Translations under genes and position numbers: made by a program
The notes under the pieces: generated by a model
The model's database searches: none
What the model was told of the DNA's origin: nothing
Seen by the model: only the letters and a program-made list of their open reading frames with translations
In this document: piece after piece, positions 56,047-64,000 of the stretch
Layout: every line of letters starts with the position of its first letter
Position numbering within the stretch: position 1 is the first letter of the stretch
From: Mycobacterium sp. 1164966.3
GTDB taxonomy: Bacteria > Actinomycetota > Actinomycetes > Mycobacteriales > Mycobacteriaceae
DNA length: 64,000 nucleotides
Direction: 5' to 3'
Assembly: GCF_001665395.1 (NCBI RefSeq)
Contig: NZ_LZSG01000015.1
Location: 1-64,000, forward strand

Positions 56047-57558
56047 ATGGCCGGTCGATGGCGCACGAAGTCGGTCGAACAGTCAATCGCTGACACCGAC
56101 GAACCGGGTACGCGGCTACGCAAGGACCTCACCTGGTGGGACCTGGTGGTGTTCGGGGTGGCGGTGGTGATCGGCGCCGGGATCTTCACGGTCACCGCGT
56201 CCACCACCGGCGACATCACCGGCCCGGCAATCTGGATATCGTTCGTGATCGCGGCGATCACGTGTGCGCTGGCGGCGCTGTGTTACGCGGAATTCGCCTC
56301 GACGCTGCCGGTGGCCGGCAGCGCGTACACCTTCTCCTATGCGACCTTCGGTGAGTTCCTCGCCTGGATCATCGGCTGGAACTTGTTGCTGGAGTTGGCG
56401 ATCGGCGCGGCGGTGGTGTCTAAAGGCTGGTCGAGCTACTTGGGTACGGTGTTCGGATTCGCCGGCGGCACGGCCAAGTTGGGCTCGGTGAGCCTGGACT
56501 GGGGTGCCCTGGTGATCGTCGGTGTGGTGGCGACGCTGATTGCCCTCGGCACCAAGTTGTCGTCGCGGTTTTCCGCGGTGGTCACCGGCATCAAGGTGGG
56601 AGTGGTGCTGCTGGTCATTGTGGTCGGCGCCTTTTACATCAAGTCGGCCAACTACTCGCCATTCATTCCGAAGCCGGAAGCGGGACCAAACGCCCGCGGC
56701 ATCGACCAGTCGGTGCTGTCGCTGCTGACCGGGGCGCACGGCAGCCACTACGGCTGGTACGGGGTGCTGGCCGGGGCGTCGATCGTGTTCTTCGCATTCA
56801 TCGGGTTCGACATCGTGGCCACCATGGCCGAGGAGACCAAGCATCCCCAGCGCGATGTCCCCAAGGGAATCCTGGCGTCGCTGGCCATCGTGACGGTACT
56901 CTACGTCGCGGTCTCCATCGTGCTGTCGGGGATGGTTTCCTACACCCAGCTCAAGACCGTTCCGGGCGGCGCACACGCGAACCTCTCCACCGCCTTCACC
57001 GCCAACGGAGTGCACTGGGCGAGCAAGATCATCGCCGTCGGGGCGTTGGCCGGGTTGACCACGGTGGTGATGGTCCTGATGCTCGGCCAATGCCGCGTGT
57101 TGTTCGCGATGGCCCGCGACGGGCTGCTGCCGCGTCCGTTGGCCAAGACCGGGACGCATGGCACCCCGGTCCGGATCACCGTGCTCGTGGCCGTTGTGGT
57201 GGCCCTGACCGCCTCGGTATTCCCGATCAACAAGCTCGAGGAGATGGTGAACGTCGGAACCCTGTTCGCGTTCGTGCTCGTCTCCGCCGGGGTTGTGGTG
57301 CTGCGTCGAACCCGGCCCGACCTGCCCCGGGGCTTCCGGGCGCCCTGGGTTCCCGCCCTCCCGATCGCGTCGATCATCGCGTGTGTCTGGCTGATGGTGA
57401 ACCTGACCGCTCTGACCTGGGTTCGGTTCGCTGTCTGGCTGGTGGTCGGCACCGCGATCTACCTCGGTTACGGGGTCCGGCATTCGGTGCAGGGCAAGCG
57501 ACAGGCAGAAGAGGCCGACAAGGAACCCGACCCGGATACCAGCACGGCCGCCGCGTAG
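56047..57558 (+). CDS. APC-family cationic amino-acid permease
   Basis: A 503-residue transporter of the amino acid-polyamine-organocation superfamily, syntenic with Rv3253c (495 residues). About 12 membrane helices, the first with the substrate-binding VVIGAGIFTVTAS, helix 3 with YAEFASTLPVAGSAYTFSY, and helix 6 with IVFFAFIGFDIVATMAEETK, the cationic amino-acid transporter signature. Lysine or arginine are the likely substrates by family. The start at 56047 (MAGRWRTKS) has GGAAAGGA upstream. Confidence 0.9.
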   Translation: MAGRWRTKSVEQSIADTDEPGTRLRKDLTWWDLVVFGVAVVIGAGIFTVTASTTGDITGPAIWISFVIAAITCALAALCYAEFASTLPVAGSAYTFSYATFGEFLAWIIGWNLLLELAIGAAVVSKGWSSYLGTVFGFAGGTAKLGSVSLDWGALVIVGVVATLIALGTKLSSRFSAVVTGIKVGVVLLVIVVGAFYIKSANYSPFIPKPEAGPNARGIDQSVLSLLTGAHGSHYGWYGVLAGASIVFFAFIGFDIVATMAEETKHPQRDVPKGILASLAIVTVLYVAVSIVLSGMVSYTQLKTVPGGAHANLSTAFTANGVHWASKIIAVGALAGLTTVVMVLMLGQCRVLFAMARDGLLPRPLAKTGTHGTPVRITVLVAVVVALTASVFPINKLEEMVNVGTLFAFVLVSAGVVVLRRTRPDLPRGFRAPWVPALPIASIIACVWLMVNLTALTWVRFAVWLVVGTAIYLGYGVRHSVQGKRQAEEADKEPDPDTSTAAA

Positions 57559-57642
57559 GAGTTTGCGTCTAAGGCTTTCCGCGTGAAATGGCGGCTTTGC
57601 GGGTGAAGCCTGAGCTTTGCGCGTGAATTGGCGGCTTTGGGC

Positions 57643-57688
57643 GTGTATCTAGGGCGGGGAAATCGTGATTTTTCCGCCCTGGATACAC
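57643..57688. repeat. 46-base near-perfect inverted repeat between the permease and alkB genes
   Basis: Left arm GTGTATCTAGGGCGGGGAAA plus TC (57643-57664), a 2-base centre, and a right arm whose reverse complement reads GTGTATCCAGGGCGGAAAAA plus TC (57667-57688): 22-base arms with three mismatches. Upstream (57565-57642) lie several GCGTGAA..GGCGGCTTT units. A related element occurs at 15301. It could act as a bidirectional terminator for the permease gene, or be a mobile-type intergenic repeat. The 267-base gap has no other feature than the alkB ribosome site. Confidence 0.75.
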
Positions 57689-57825
57689 ACTGAACGCCCT
57701 CGGTTCCCGCCAAACCCCTGAGCCCGGAGGTACTTTACAAAGGCACCGTCTATGTCTAGACAAGAGACGCAAACGCCGGTATTGTCCAAACTCGACGTGG
57801 TGTGACTCACAAGGAGGTTTGGCAT

Positions 57826-59079
57826 ATGACCACACAAATCAGCCCTCAAGCGAAAGCGCTTGAATTACCCGAAGTGCCCGCAACAGAGTGGCGCGACAAG
57901 AAGCGCTACCTGTGGTTGATGGGGCTCATCGCCCCGACGGCACTGTTCGTGATGCTCCCGATCATCTGGGGAATGAACCAGCTCGGCTGGCACACTGCGG
58001 CCCAGGTTCCACTGTGGATCGGGCCGATCCTGCTCTACATCCTGCTGCCGATACTCGACGTGTTCTTCGGCCCCGACGGGCAGAACCCGCCCGACGAGGT
58101 GATGGAGCGGCTGGAGAACGACAAGTACTACCGGTACTGCACCTACCTGTACATCCCGTTCCAGTACGCGAGCGTGGTACTGGGCGCCTACCTGTTCACC
58201 GCATCCAACCTGAGCTGGCTCGGATTTGAGGGCGGCCTGGGCTGGCTGGGCAAGATCGGCCTGGCGCTCTCGGTCGGCGTGCTCGGCGGCGTCGGGATCA
58301 ACACCGCCCACGAGATGGGCCACAAGAAGGACTCGCAGGAGCGCTGGCTGTCCAAGATCACCTTGGCGCAGACCGCCTACGGCCACTTCTACATCGAGCA
58401 CAACCGTGGCCACCACGTGCGCGTCTCCACCCCGGAGGACCCGGCGTCGTCCCGCTTCGGTGAGACGTTCTGGGAGTTCCTGCCCCGCAGCGTGATCGGT
58501 AGCGCGCGCTCATCCGTCCACCTCGAAGCGCAGCGGATTCGCCGGCTCGGCAAGAACCCGTGGAACCCGAAAACCTACCTCTCCAACGACGTGCTCAACG
58601 CGTGGGCGATGTCGGTGGTGCTGTTCGGCGCGCTGATCGCGGTCTTCGGCCCGGCGCTCATCCCGTTCCTGATCATCCAGGCGGTGTTGGGCTTCTCCCT
58701 GCTGGAAGCCGTCAACTACCTCGAGCACTACGGCTTGCTGCGCCAGAAGAACGCCAACGGCCGCTACGAGCGCTGCGCCCCGGTGCACAGCTGGAACTCC
58801 GACCACATCGTCACCAACCTGTTCCTCTACCACCTGCAGCGGCACAGCGATCACCACGCCAACCCCACGCGGCGCTACCAGACACTGCGCAGCATGGAAG
58901 GCTCGCCCAACCTGCCGAGTGGATACGCGTCGATGATCTCGCTGACGTACTTCCCGCCGCTGTGGCGCAAGGTCATGGACCACCGGGTGCTGGCGCACTA
59001 CGACGGCGACATCACCAGGGTGAACCTGCAACCGCGGCTGCGGGAGAAGCTGTTGGCCCGCTATGGAGCTGCAGCATGA
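57826..59079 (+). CDS. alkB: Alkane 1-monooxygenase AlkB
   Basis: A 417-residue membrane non-haem di-iron hydroxylase, orthologue of Rv3252c. It oxidises the terminal carbon of medium/long n-alkanes, using electrons from rubredoxin. The eight-histidine boxes are present: NTAHEMGHKKD, EHNRGHHVRVSTPEDPA and LQRHSDHHANPTRRYQ, with the AlkB motif NYLEHYGLLR. Several membrane helices lie between. AAGGAGG at 57811-57817 precedes the ATG at 57826. Its stop overlaps rubA. Confidence 0.96.
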   Translation: MTTQISPQAKALELPEVPATEWRDKKRYLWLMGLIAPTALFVMLPIIWGMNQLGWHTAAQVPLWIGPILLYILLPILDVFFGPDGQNPPDEVMERLENDKYYRYCTYLYIPFQYASVVLGAYLFTASNLSWLGFEGGLGWLGKIGLALSVGVLGGVGINTAHEMGHKKDSQERWLSKITLAQTAYGHFYIEHNRGHHVRVSTPEDPASSRFGETFWEFLPRSVIGSARSSVHLEAQRIRRLGKNPWNPKTYLSNDVLNAWAMSVVLFGALIAVFGPALIPFLIIQAVLGFSLLEAVNYLEHYGLLRQKNANGRYERCAPVHSWNSDHIVTNLFLYHLQRHSDHHANPTRRYQTLRSMEGSPNLPSGYASMISLTYFPPLWRKVMDHRVLAHYDGDITRVNLQPRLREKLLARYGAAA

Positions 59080-59240
59080 TGGCCGCCTACAAGTGCCCCG
59101 TGTGCGACTACGTCTACGACGAGTCCAACGGCGATGCCCGCGAAGGTTTCCCGGCCGGCACGCCCTGGGAACAGATTCCCGACGAGTGGTGCTGCCCGGA
59201 CTGCGCGGTCCGCGAAAAGCCAGATTTCGAACCCGTCTGA
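59076..59240 (+). CDS. rubA: Rubredoxin RubA (AlkG type)
   Basis: A 54-residue rubredoxin, orthologue of Rv3251c. Iron ligands are CPVC and CCPDC ([12 protein letters not shown] and [12 protein letters not shown]). The extra Cys before CPDC marks the AlkG1-like type, usually not able to transfer electrons to AlkB alone. The ATG lies in an ATGA overlap with the alkB stop; a second ATG follows directly. Confidence 0.94.
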   Translation: MMAAYKCPVCDYVYDESNGDAREGFPAGTPWEQIPDEWCCPDCAVREKPDFEPV

Positions 59241-59253
59241 GAGGAGCAATCAA

Positions 59254-59436
59254 ATGAGTGACTACAAGCTGTATCAGTGCGTGCAGTGCGGCTTCGAGTA
59301 CGACGAGGCCCTGGGCTGGCCGGAAGACGGCATCGCACCCGGCACCCGCTGGGACGACATCCCCGAGGACTGGAGCTGCCCGGACTGCGGCGCCGCCAAG
59401 TCGGACTTCGTGATGGTCGAGGTGGCCCGCCCGTGA
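59254..59436 (+). CDS. rubB: Rubredoxin RubB (AlkG2 type)
   Basis: A 60-residue rubredoxin, same length as Rv3250c. The iron ligands are CVQC ([12 protein letters not shown]) and CPDC ([13 protein letters not shown]), the pattern of AlkG2 rubredoxins that pass electrons to AlkB. GAGGAG precedes the ATG at 59254. The two rubredoxins in tandem next to alkB are normal for mycobacteria. Its stop overlaps the start of the TetR gene. Confidence 0.94.
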   Translation: MSDYKLYQCVQCGFEYDEALGWPEDGIAPGTRWDDIPEDWSCPDCGAAKSDFVMVEVARP

Positions 59437-60083
59437 TCAGCGCCGGCGCCGAGCCCAAAACCGATAGTGTCGCGGCTGTGAAGCGTATTCCTTACGCCGA
59501 GGCGTCGCGGGCGCTGTTGCGTGACTCGGTGCTGGATGCGATGCGTGACCTGCTGCTGACCCGAGACTGGTCTGCGATCACGCTGTCGGACGTGGCGCGC
59601 GCCGCGGGCATCAGCAGGCAGACCATCTACAACGAGTTCGGCTCGCGGCAGGGCCTGGCGCAGGGTTACGCCCTGCGCCTGGCCGACCGCCTCGTCGACA
59701 CCGTCAGGGGCGGCCTGGAGGCCAACGTCGGCAACATCTACCAATCGTTCCTGGAGGGGTTTCGGGCCTTCTTCGTCGAGTCGGCGGCGGACCCGTTGGT
59801 GATGTCGCTGCTGACCGGCGTCGCCAAGCCCGACCTGCTGCAGCTGATCACCACCGACAGCGGGCCCATCATCACCCGATCGTCGGCCCGGCTGGCCACG
59901 GCCTTCACTCAGACCTGGTTGACCACCAGCGACGATGACGCCAACATGCTGGCGCGCACACTCGTGCGGCTGTGCCTGAGCTACGTCTCGATGCCGCCGG
60001 AGTCGGACCACGACGTCGCGGCCGACCTGGCCCGGTTGATGACGCCGTTCGCGGAGCGCCACGGGGTCATCAACGTCCCGTGA
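59433..60083 (+). CDS. alkX: TetR-family regulator of the alkane operon (AlkX type)
   Basis: A 216-residue TetR regulator, syntenic with Rv3249c. Helix-turn-helix at about residues 27-75 ([20 protein letters not shown], then [20 protein letters not shown]). AlkX proteins repress alkB operons and respond to long-chain lipids. The GTG at 59433 overlaps the rubB stop as GTGA, so the repressor is the last gene of the operon it probably controls. Confidence 0.88.
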   Translation: MISAGAEPKTDSVAAVKRIPYAEASRALLRDSVLDAMRDLLLTRDWSAITLSDVARAAGISRQTIYNEFGSRQGLAQGYALRLADRLVDTVRGGLEANVGNIYQSFLEGFRAFFVESAADPLVMSLLTGVAKPDLLQLITTDSGPIITRSSARLATAFTQTWLTTSDDDANMLARTLVRLCLSYVSMPPESDHDVAADLARLMTPFAERHGVINVP

Positions 60084-60175
60084 CCGGCACGCGTGGGTGC
60101 CGGGACTAGAGTGGCTGACGCTAACGAACTCCGGCCTCTAGCCCGCAAAAGCCCCAAAGAAGGACGAACACCCCT

Positions 60176-61654
60176 ATGACGACGACCGAAAATGCGCTGA
60201 CCCCCGACGTTCTCAACGGGATCGACTTCAAGATCGCCGATCTGTCGCTGGCGGATTTCGGCCGTAAGGAACTCGATCTCGCCGAGTACGAGATGCCCGG
60301 CCTGATGTCTCTGCGCCGCGAATACGCCGAGGTGCAGCCGCTGAAGGGGGCCCGCATCTCGGGCTCGCTGCACATGACCGTGCAGACCGCGGTGCTGATC
60401 GAAACCCTGACGTCGCTGGGCGCCGAGGTGCGGTGGGCCTCCTGCAACATCTTCTCGACGCAGGATCACGCGGCCGCCGCCGTCGTCGTCGGCCCGCATG
60501 GCACCCCCGAAGAGCCCAAGGGTGTCCCGGTGTTCGCCTGGAAGGGCGAGACGCTCGAAGAGTACTGGTGGTGCGCCGAGCAGATGCTGACCTGGCCGGA
60601 CCCCGACAAGCCGGCAAATATGATCCTGGACGACGGCGGCGACGCCACCATGATGGTGTTGCGCGGCATGCAGTACGAGACGGCCGGCGTGGTGCCGCCC
60701 GCCGAGGAAGACGACTCCGCCGAATGGAAGGTCTTCCTAAACGTGCTGCGCCAGCGCTTCGAAACCGACAAGACCAAGTGGACCAAGATCGCCGATTCGG
60801 TCAAGGGCGTCACCGAGGAAACCACCACCGGGGTGCTGCGGCTGTATCAGTTCGCCGCGGCCGGGGATCTGGCCTTCCCGGCGATCAACGTCAACGACTC
60901 GGTGACCAAGTCCAAGTTCGACAACAAGTACGGCACCCGGCACTCGCTGATCGACGGCATCAACCGCGGCACCGACGCCCTGATCGGCGGCAAGAACGTG
61001 TTGATCTGCGGCTACGGCGACGTGGGTAAGGGCTGCGCGGAGGCGGCCAAAGGCCAGGGTGCGCGGGTCAGCGTCACCGAGATCGACCCGATCAACGCGT
61101 TGCAGGCGATGATGGAGGGCTTCCCGGTGGTGACCGTCGAGGAGGCCATCGGTGAGGCCGACATCGTGGTGACCGCGACCGGCAATAAGGACATCATTTC
61201 GCTGGAGCACATGAGGGCCATGAAGGACCACGCCATCTTGGGCAACATCGGCCACTTCGACAACGAGATACAGATGGCCGCGCTGGAGCGGTCCGGGGCG
61301 ACGAAGCTCAACATCAAGCCGCAGGTCGATTTGTGGACGTTCGGTGACACCGGCAAGGCGATCATCGTGCTGTCCGAGGGCCGCCTGCTGAACCTGGGCA
61401 ACGCCACCGGCCACCCGTCGTTCGTGATGAGCAACAGCTTCGCCAACCAGGTGATCGCGCAGATCGAGCTGTGGACCAAGAACGACGAATACGACAACGA
61501 GGTATACCGGCTGCCCAAGCACCTCGACGAGAAGGTGGCCCGCATCCACGTCGAGGCGCTCGGCGGTCACCTCACCAAGCTGACCAAGGACCAGGCCGAA
61601 TATCTCGGCGTCGACGTCGAAGGCCCCTACAAGCCGGACCACTACCGCTACTAG
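60176..61654 (+). CDS. sahH: S-adenosylhomocysteine hydrolase SahH
   Basis: A 492-residue NAD-dependent SAH hydrolase, orthologue of Rv3248c (495 residues). It removes the by-product of SAM-dependent methylation. The substrate region [15 protein letters not shown], the first signature [14 protein letters not shown], the NAD-binding [12 protein letters not shown] and the C-terminal KPDHYRY are intact. It carries the insert typical of plant/bacterial enzymes. The ATG at 60176 starts a separate transcription unit 92 bases after alkX. Confidence 0.97.
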   Translation: MTTTENALTPDVLNGIDFKIADLSLADFGRKELDLAEYEMPGLMSLRREYAEVQPLKGARISGSLHMTVQTAVLIETLTSLGAEVRWASCNIFSTQDHAAAAVVVGPHGTPEEPKGVPVFAWKGETLEEYWWCAEQMLTWPDPDKPANMILDDGGDATMMVLRGMQYETAGVVPPAEEDDSAEWKVFLNVLRQRFETDKTKWTKIADSVKGVTEETTTGVLRLYQFAAAGDLAFPAINVNDSVTKSKFDNKYGTRHSLIDGINRGTDALIGGKNVLICGYGDVGKGCAEAAKGQGARVSVTEIDPINALQAMMEGFPVVTVEEAIGEADIVVTATGNKDIISLEHMRAMKDHAILGNIGHFDNEIQMAALERSGATKLNIKPQVDLWTFGDTGKAIIVLSEGRLLNLGNATGHPSFVMSNSFANQVIAQIELWTKNDEYDNEVYRLPKHLDEKVARIHVEALGGHLTKLTKDQAEYLGVDVEGPYKPDHYRY

Positions 61655-61670
61655 GCGCTTTCAGGGCACG

Positions 61671-61722
61671 AGTGCGCGGCCAGCCGCACGTTCGACATCG
61701 AGTGTGCGGCCAGTCGCACACT
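61671..61722. repeat. GTGCGGC..GTCGCAC intergenic repeat (two units) behind sahH
   Basis: Two units, GTGCGCGGCCAGCCGCACG plus TTCGAC (from 61672) and GTGTGCGGCCAGTCGCACAC (61702-61721), fill the gap between sahH and tmk. The second is a near-palindrome able to form a hairpin. The same pair is found behind fadE25 (24557-24612), with about the same spacing. Confidence 0.68.
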
Positions 61723-61746
61723 CAGGGGCGGCGTTAGGCTCGCGCG

Positions 61747-62388
61747 ATGCTGATCGCGATCGAAGGCGTTGACGGCGCCGGCAAGCGCACGCTGTCCGAC
61801 GGGTTGCGCACCGCCTTCGAGGCCGACGGGAAGTCGGTGGCCACGCTGGCCTTCCCGCGATATGGCCAGTCGATACCGGCCGACATCGCCGCGGAGGCCC
61901 TGCACGGCGAGCACGGTGACCTCGCGTCGTCGGTGTATGCGATGGCGATGCTGTTCGCGCTCGACCGCGCCGGCGCCGTCGAACAGATCGGGCAACTGCG
62001 CCGCGAGCACGATGTCGTGATCCTGGATCGCTACGTCGCCTCCAACGCTGCATACAGCGCGGCCCGCCTGCACCAGGACGCGGCCGGGGAGGCGGCGGCC
62101 TGGGTACAGCGGATCGAATACCAGCGATTCGGGGTGCCCGCGCCCGACTGCCAGGTGCTGCTCGCGGTGCCCGCCGAACTCGCCGGGCAGCGGGCCCGCA
62201 GCCGGGCCGAGATCGAGCCGGGCCGGGTCCGCGACAGCTACGAACGCGACGACGGACTTCAGCAGCGCACCGGCGCGGTGTACGCCGGCCTGGCCGCCGC
62301 CGGCTGGGGCGGACCGTGGCTGATCGTCGACGCGGACGTCGATCCGGGCCGTTTGGCGACCACCTTGACCCGTGGCGGGCTCATCTGA
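61747..62388 (+). CDS. tmk: Thymidylate kinase Tmk
   Basis: A 213-residue dTMP kinase, orthologue of Rv3247c (214 residues). The P-loop is EGVDGAGKRTLS, the DRY motif is LDRYVASNAAYSAAR, and the TMP-binding Phe-Pro-Arg is AFPRYGQSI. Mycobacterial Tmk lacks the usual lid arginine arrangement and relies on the P-loop region, consistent with KRTL here. It precedes mtrA by 103 bases. Confidence 0.95.
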   Translation: MLIAIEGVDGAGKRTLSDGLRTAFEADGKSVATLAFPRYGQSIPADIAAEALHGEHGDLASSVYAMAMLFALDRAGAVEQIGQLRREHDVVILDRYVASNAAYSAARLHQDAAGEAAAWVQRIEYQRFGVPAPDCQVLLAVPAELAGQRARSRAEIEPGRVRDSYERDDGLQQRTGAVYAGLAAAGWGGPWLIVDADVDPGRLATTLTRGGLI

Positions 62389-62491
62389 GGCCGCCCGGAG
62401 CCCGGATTTGGGCGATATTTGCCCTTCGAAGCAACAAGCCGCCACGAAACGCCCGTGTGGTAGCCCAGTTTTGTCCCGATCTGGTGACACC

Positions 62492-63178
62492 ATGGACAGC
62501 ATGAGGCAAAGGATTCTCGTCGTCGATGACGACGCTTCGCTGGCGGAGATGCTGACCATCGTGCTGCGCGGGGAGGGCTTCGACACCGCGGTCGTCGGCG
62601 ACGGCACCCAGGCCCTGACCGCGGTACGCGAGCTGCGTCCCGATTTGGTGCTGCTGGACTTGATGCTGCCCGGCATGAACGGCATCGACGTGTGCCGGGT
62701 ATTGCGTGCGGACTCCGGCGTCCCGATCGTGATGCTGACCGCCAAGACCGACACCGTGGACGTGGTGCTGGGCCTGGAGTCAGGGGCCGACGACTACATC
62801 ATGAAGCCGTTCAAGCCCAAGGAGCTGGTCGCGCGAGTGCGGGCACGGCTGCGGCGAAACGACGACGAGCCGGCCGAGATGCTGTCCATCGCCGACGTCG
62901 AGATCGACGTGCCGGCCCACAAGGTGACTCGCAACGGCGAGCAGATCTCGCTGACACCGCTGGAGTTCGACCTGTTGGTCGCGTTGGCGCGTAAACCCCG
63001 CCAGGTGTTTACTCGTGATGTGCTGCTCGAACAGGTATGGGGATACCGGCACCCGGCGGATACCCGCCTGGTGAACGTGCACGTCCAGCGTCTGCGCGCC
63101 AAGGTCGAGAAAGACCCGGAGAACCCGACTGTGGTTCTCACCGTTCGAGGAGTGGGATACAAGGCCGGACCTCCGTGA
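62492..63178 (+). CDS. mtrA: Essential response regulator MtrA
   Basis: A 228-residue OmpR-family regulator, same length as Rv3246c. Receiver with acidic VVDDDASLAEM, phosphoacceptor Asp56 (LVLLDLMLPGMNG) and Lys in YIMKPFKPKEL. The winged-helix DNA-binding domain (about 130-228) ends TVVLTVRGVGYKAGPP. MtrA controls replication initiation, cell wall and cell-division genes in mycobacteria. The ATG at 62492 (MDSMRQRIL) matches the family; the longer open frame upstream overlaps the end of tmk. Confidence 0.97.
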   Translation: MDSMRQRILVVDDDASLAEMLTIVLRGEGFDTAVVGDGTQALTAVRELRPDLVLLDLMLPGMNGIDVCRVLRADSGVPIVMLTAKTDTVDVVLGLESGADDYIMKPFKPKELVARVRARLRRNDDEPAEMLSIADVEIDVPAHKVTRNGEQISLTPLEFDLLVALARKPRQVFTRDVLLEQVWGYRHPADTRLVNVHVQRLRAKVEKDPENPTVVLTVRGVGYKAGPP

Positions 63179-63254
63179 CCTGCCCTGCAGACGATGCATG
63201 GCGCTCGGGGCACCCCAGCTTGCGAGGGGACGACTTTGAGGGGGACCGGCGCCG

Positions 63255-64000
63255 GTGACGTGGGGCTCACGGCGGCGCACACGCGGTCGTTGGGGGCGAT
63301 CGGGTCCCATGGCACGCGGCATGAGCGCGCTGAGCCGGGCCGTGAGCGTTGCCTGGCGGCGATCGCTACAGCTGCGAGTCGTTTCGCTGACGCTTGGACT
63401 GTCGCTGGCCGTGATCTTGGCGCTGGGCTTCGTGCTGACCAGCCAGCTCACCAATCGGGTGCTCGACGTCAAGGTCAAAGCCGCCATCGAGCAGATCGAG
63501 CGGGCGCGAACCACGGTCAGTGGGATCGTCAACGGCGAGGAGACCCGCTCGCTGGACAGCAGCCTGCAGCTGGCCCGTAACACCCTGACCTCCAAAACCG
63601 ACCCGGCCTCGGCCGTCGGCCTCGCCGGAGCGTTCGACGCGGTGCTGATGGTGCCAGGCGACGGCCCGCGCGCGGCGACCACCGCAGGGCCCGTCGAGCA
63701 GGTGCCCGGCTCGTTGCGCGGCTTCGTCAAGGCCGGGCAAGCAGCCTACCAATACGCCACCGTGCACACCGAGGGCTACAGCGGGCCGGCGCTGATCATC
63801 GGCACGCCGACGTCGTCGCGGGTGGCCAACCTCGAGCTCTACCTGATCTTTCCGCTCAAGAACGAGCAGGCCACGGTCACGCTGGTGCGCGGCACGATGG
63901 CCACCGGCGGCCTGGTGCTGCTGGTGCTGTTCGCCGGCATCGCGATCCTGGTCTCGCGCCAGGTGGTGGTGCCGGTGCGGTCGGCGTCGCGGATCGCCGA
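63255..64000 (+). CDS. mtrB: Sensor histidine kinase MtrB, 3' end outside the window
   Basis: N-terminal 248 residues of the MtrB sensor kinase, orthologue of Rv3245c (567 residues). The GTG at 63255 gives [19 protein letters not shown], aligned with the known N-terminus. TM1 (about 42-62, [18 protein letters not shown]), the extracytoplasmic region ([20 protein letters not shown]), TM2 ([20 protein letters not shown]) and the first part of HAMP ([11 protein letters not shown]) are visible. The kinase domain is beyond the right edge. It follows mtrA by 76 bases. Confidence 0.95.
   Translation, partial: MTWGSRRRTRGRWGRSGPMARGMSALSRAVSVAWRRSLQLRVVSLTLGLSLAVILALGFVLTSQLTNRVLDVKVKAAIEQIERARTTVSGIVNGEETRSLDSSLQLARNTLTSKTDPASAVGLAGAFDAVLMVPGDGPRAATTAGPVEQVPGSLRGFVKAGQAAYQYATVHTEGYSGPALIIGTPTSSRVANLELYLIFPLKNEQATVTLVRGTMATGGLVLLVLFAGIAILVSRQVVVPVRSASRIA

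Overview
The window is high-GC DNA from a mycobacterium. The proteins match Mycobacterium tuberculosis families closely, and the gene order follows H37Rv from Rv3296 (lhr) down to Rv3245c (mtrB). Two PPE genes suggest a slow-growing species. It is not M. tuberculosis: several genes are added relative to H37Rv as I remember it, and Rv3294c is missing. Both end genes are cut by the window: lhr at its 3' end and mtrB at its 3' end. I see no tRNA, rRNA, CRISPR array, insertion sequence or prophage. H37Rv correspondences are from memory and synteny; no alignment was run.

Layout: (1) 1-8.2 kb: lhr helicase, a TetR regulator, and a divergent lysine-degradation locus (pcd and a DUF1338/HglS-like dioxygenase on minus, lrpA and lat on plus). 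(2) 8.3-11.7 kb: the general-stress locus with small membrane proteins, usfY, rsbW, sigF and an extra convergent STAS (anti-anti-sigma) gene. (3) 11.9-20.4 kb: acyl-CoA carboxylase genes (accA3, accE5, accD5) with sufE, sseA, maf and the biotin ligase birA; a membrane adenylate cyclase lies directly upstream of birA. (4) 20.4-24.5 kb: PH-domain and GtrA membrane proteins, purK-purE, fadE25. (5) 24.8-28.1 kb: an added three-gene signalling operon (receiver-PP2C phosphatase, CHASE3 histidine kinase, single-domain receiver). (6) 28.1-36.0 kb: a SulP-carbonic anhydrase fusion, a CoA-transferase with a coupled methyltransferase, a CDF-like membrane protein, and the metal exporter pair ctpC-pacL1. 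(7) 36.3-39.1 kb: two tandem PPE genes whose products end in a SHOCT-like segment.

(8) 39.1-44.3 kb: cell-wall assembly (lcp1 ligase, rmlD, wbbL1, GDP-mannose pyrophosphorylase). (9) 44.4-50.7 kb: a Nudix gene coupled to the adenine methyltransferase mamA, the F420 genes fbiA-fbiB, whiB2 and two conserved hypotheticals. (10) 50.9-54.6 kb: mannose metabolism (phosphomannomutase, SIS-domain protein, manA). (11) 54.6-60.1 kb: an FAD oxidoreductase, an amino-acid permease and the alkane hydroxylase operon alkB-rubA-rubB-alkX. (12) 60.2-64 kb: sahH, tmk and the essential two-component pair mtrA-mtrB.

The strongest hypotheses concern connections between genes. The receiver-PP2C phosphatase and the sigF-linked STAS protein could form an extra input to the SigF partner switch. 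The lysine locus encodes most of a 2-aminoadipate to 2-hydroxyglutarate route. A class IIIb-type (bicarbonate-responsive type) cyclase and a bicarbonate-transporter/carbonic anhydrase fusion occur in the same region. An AT-rich palindrome lies between the metal exporter genes and the inserted PPE pair. Genes are packed tightly, with about a dozen 4-base GTGA/ATGA stop-start overlaps that help fix the start codons.
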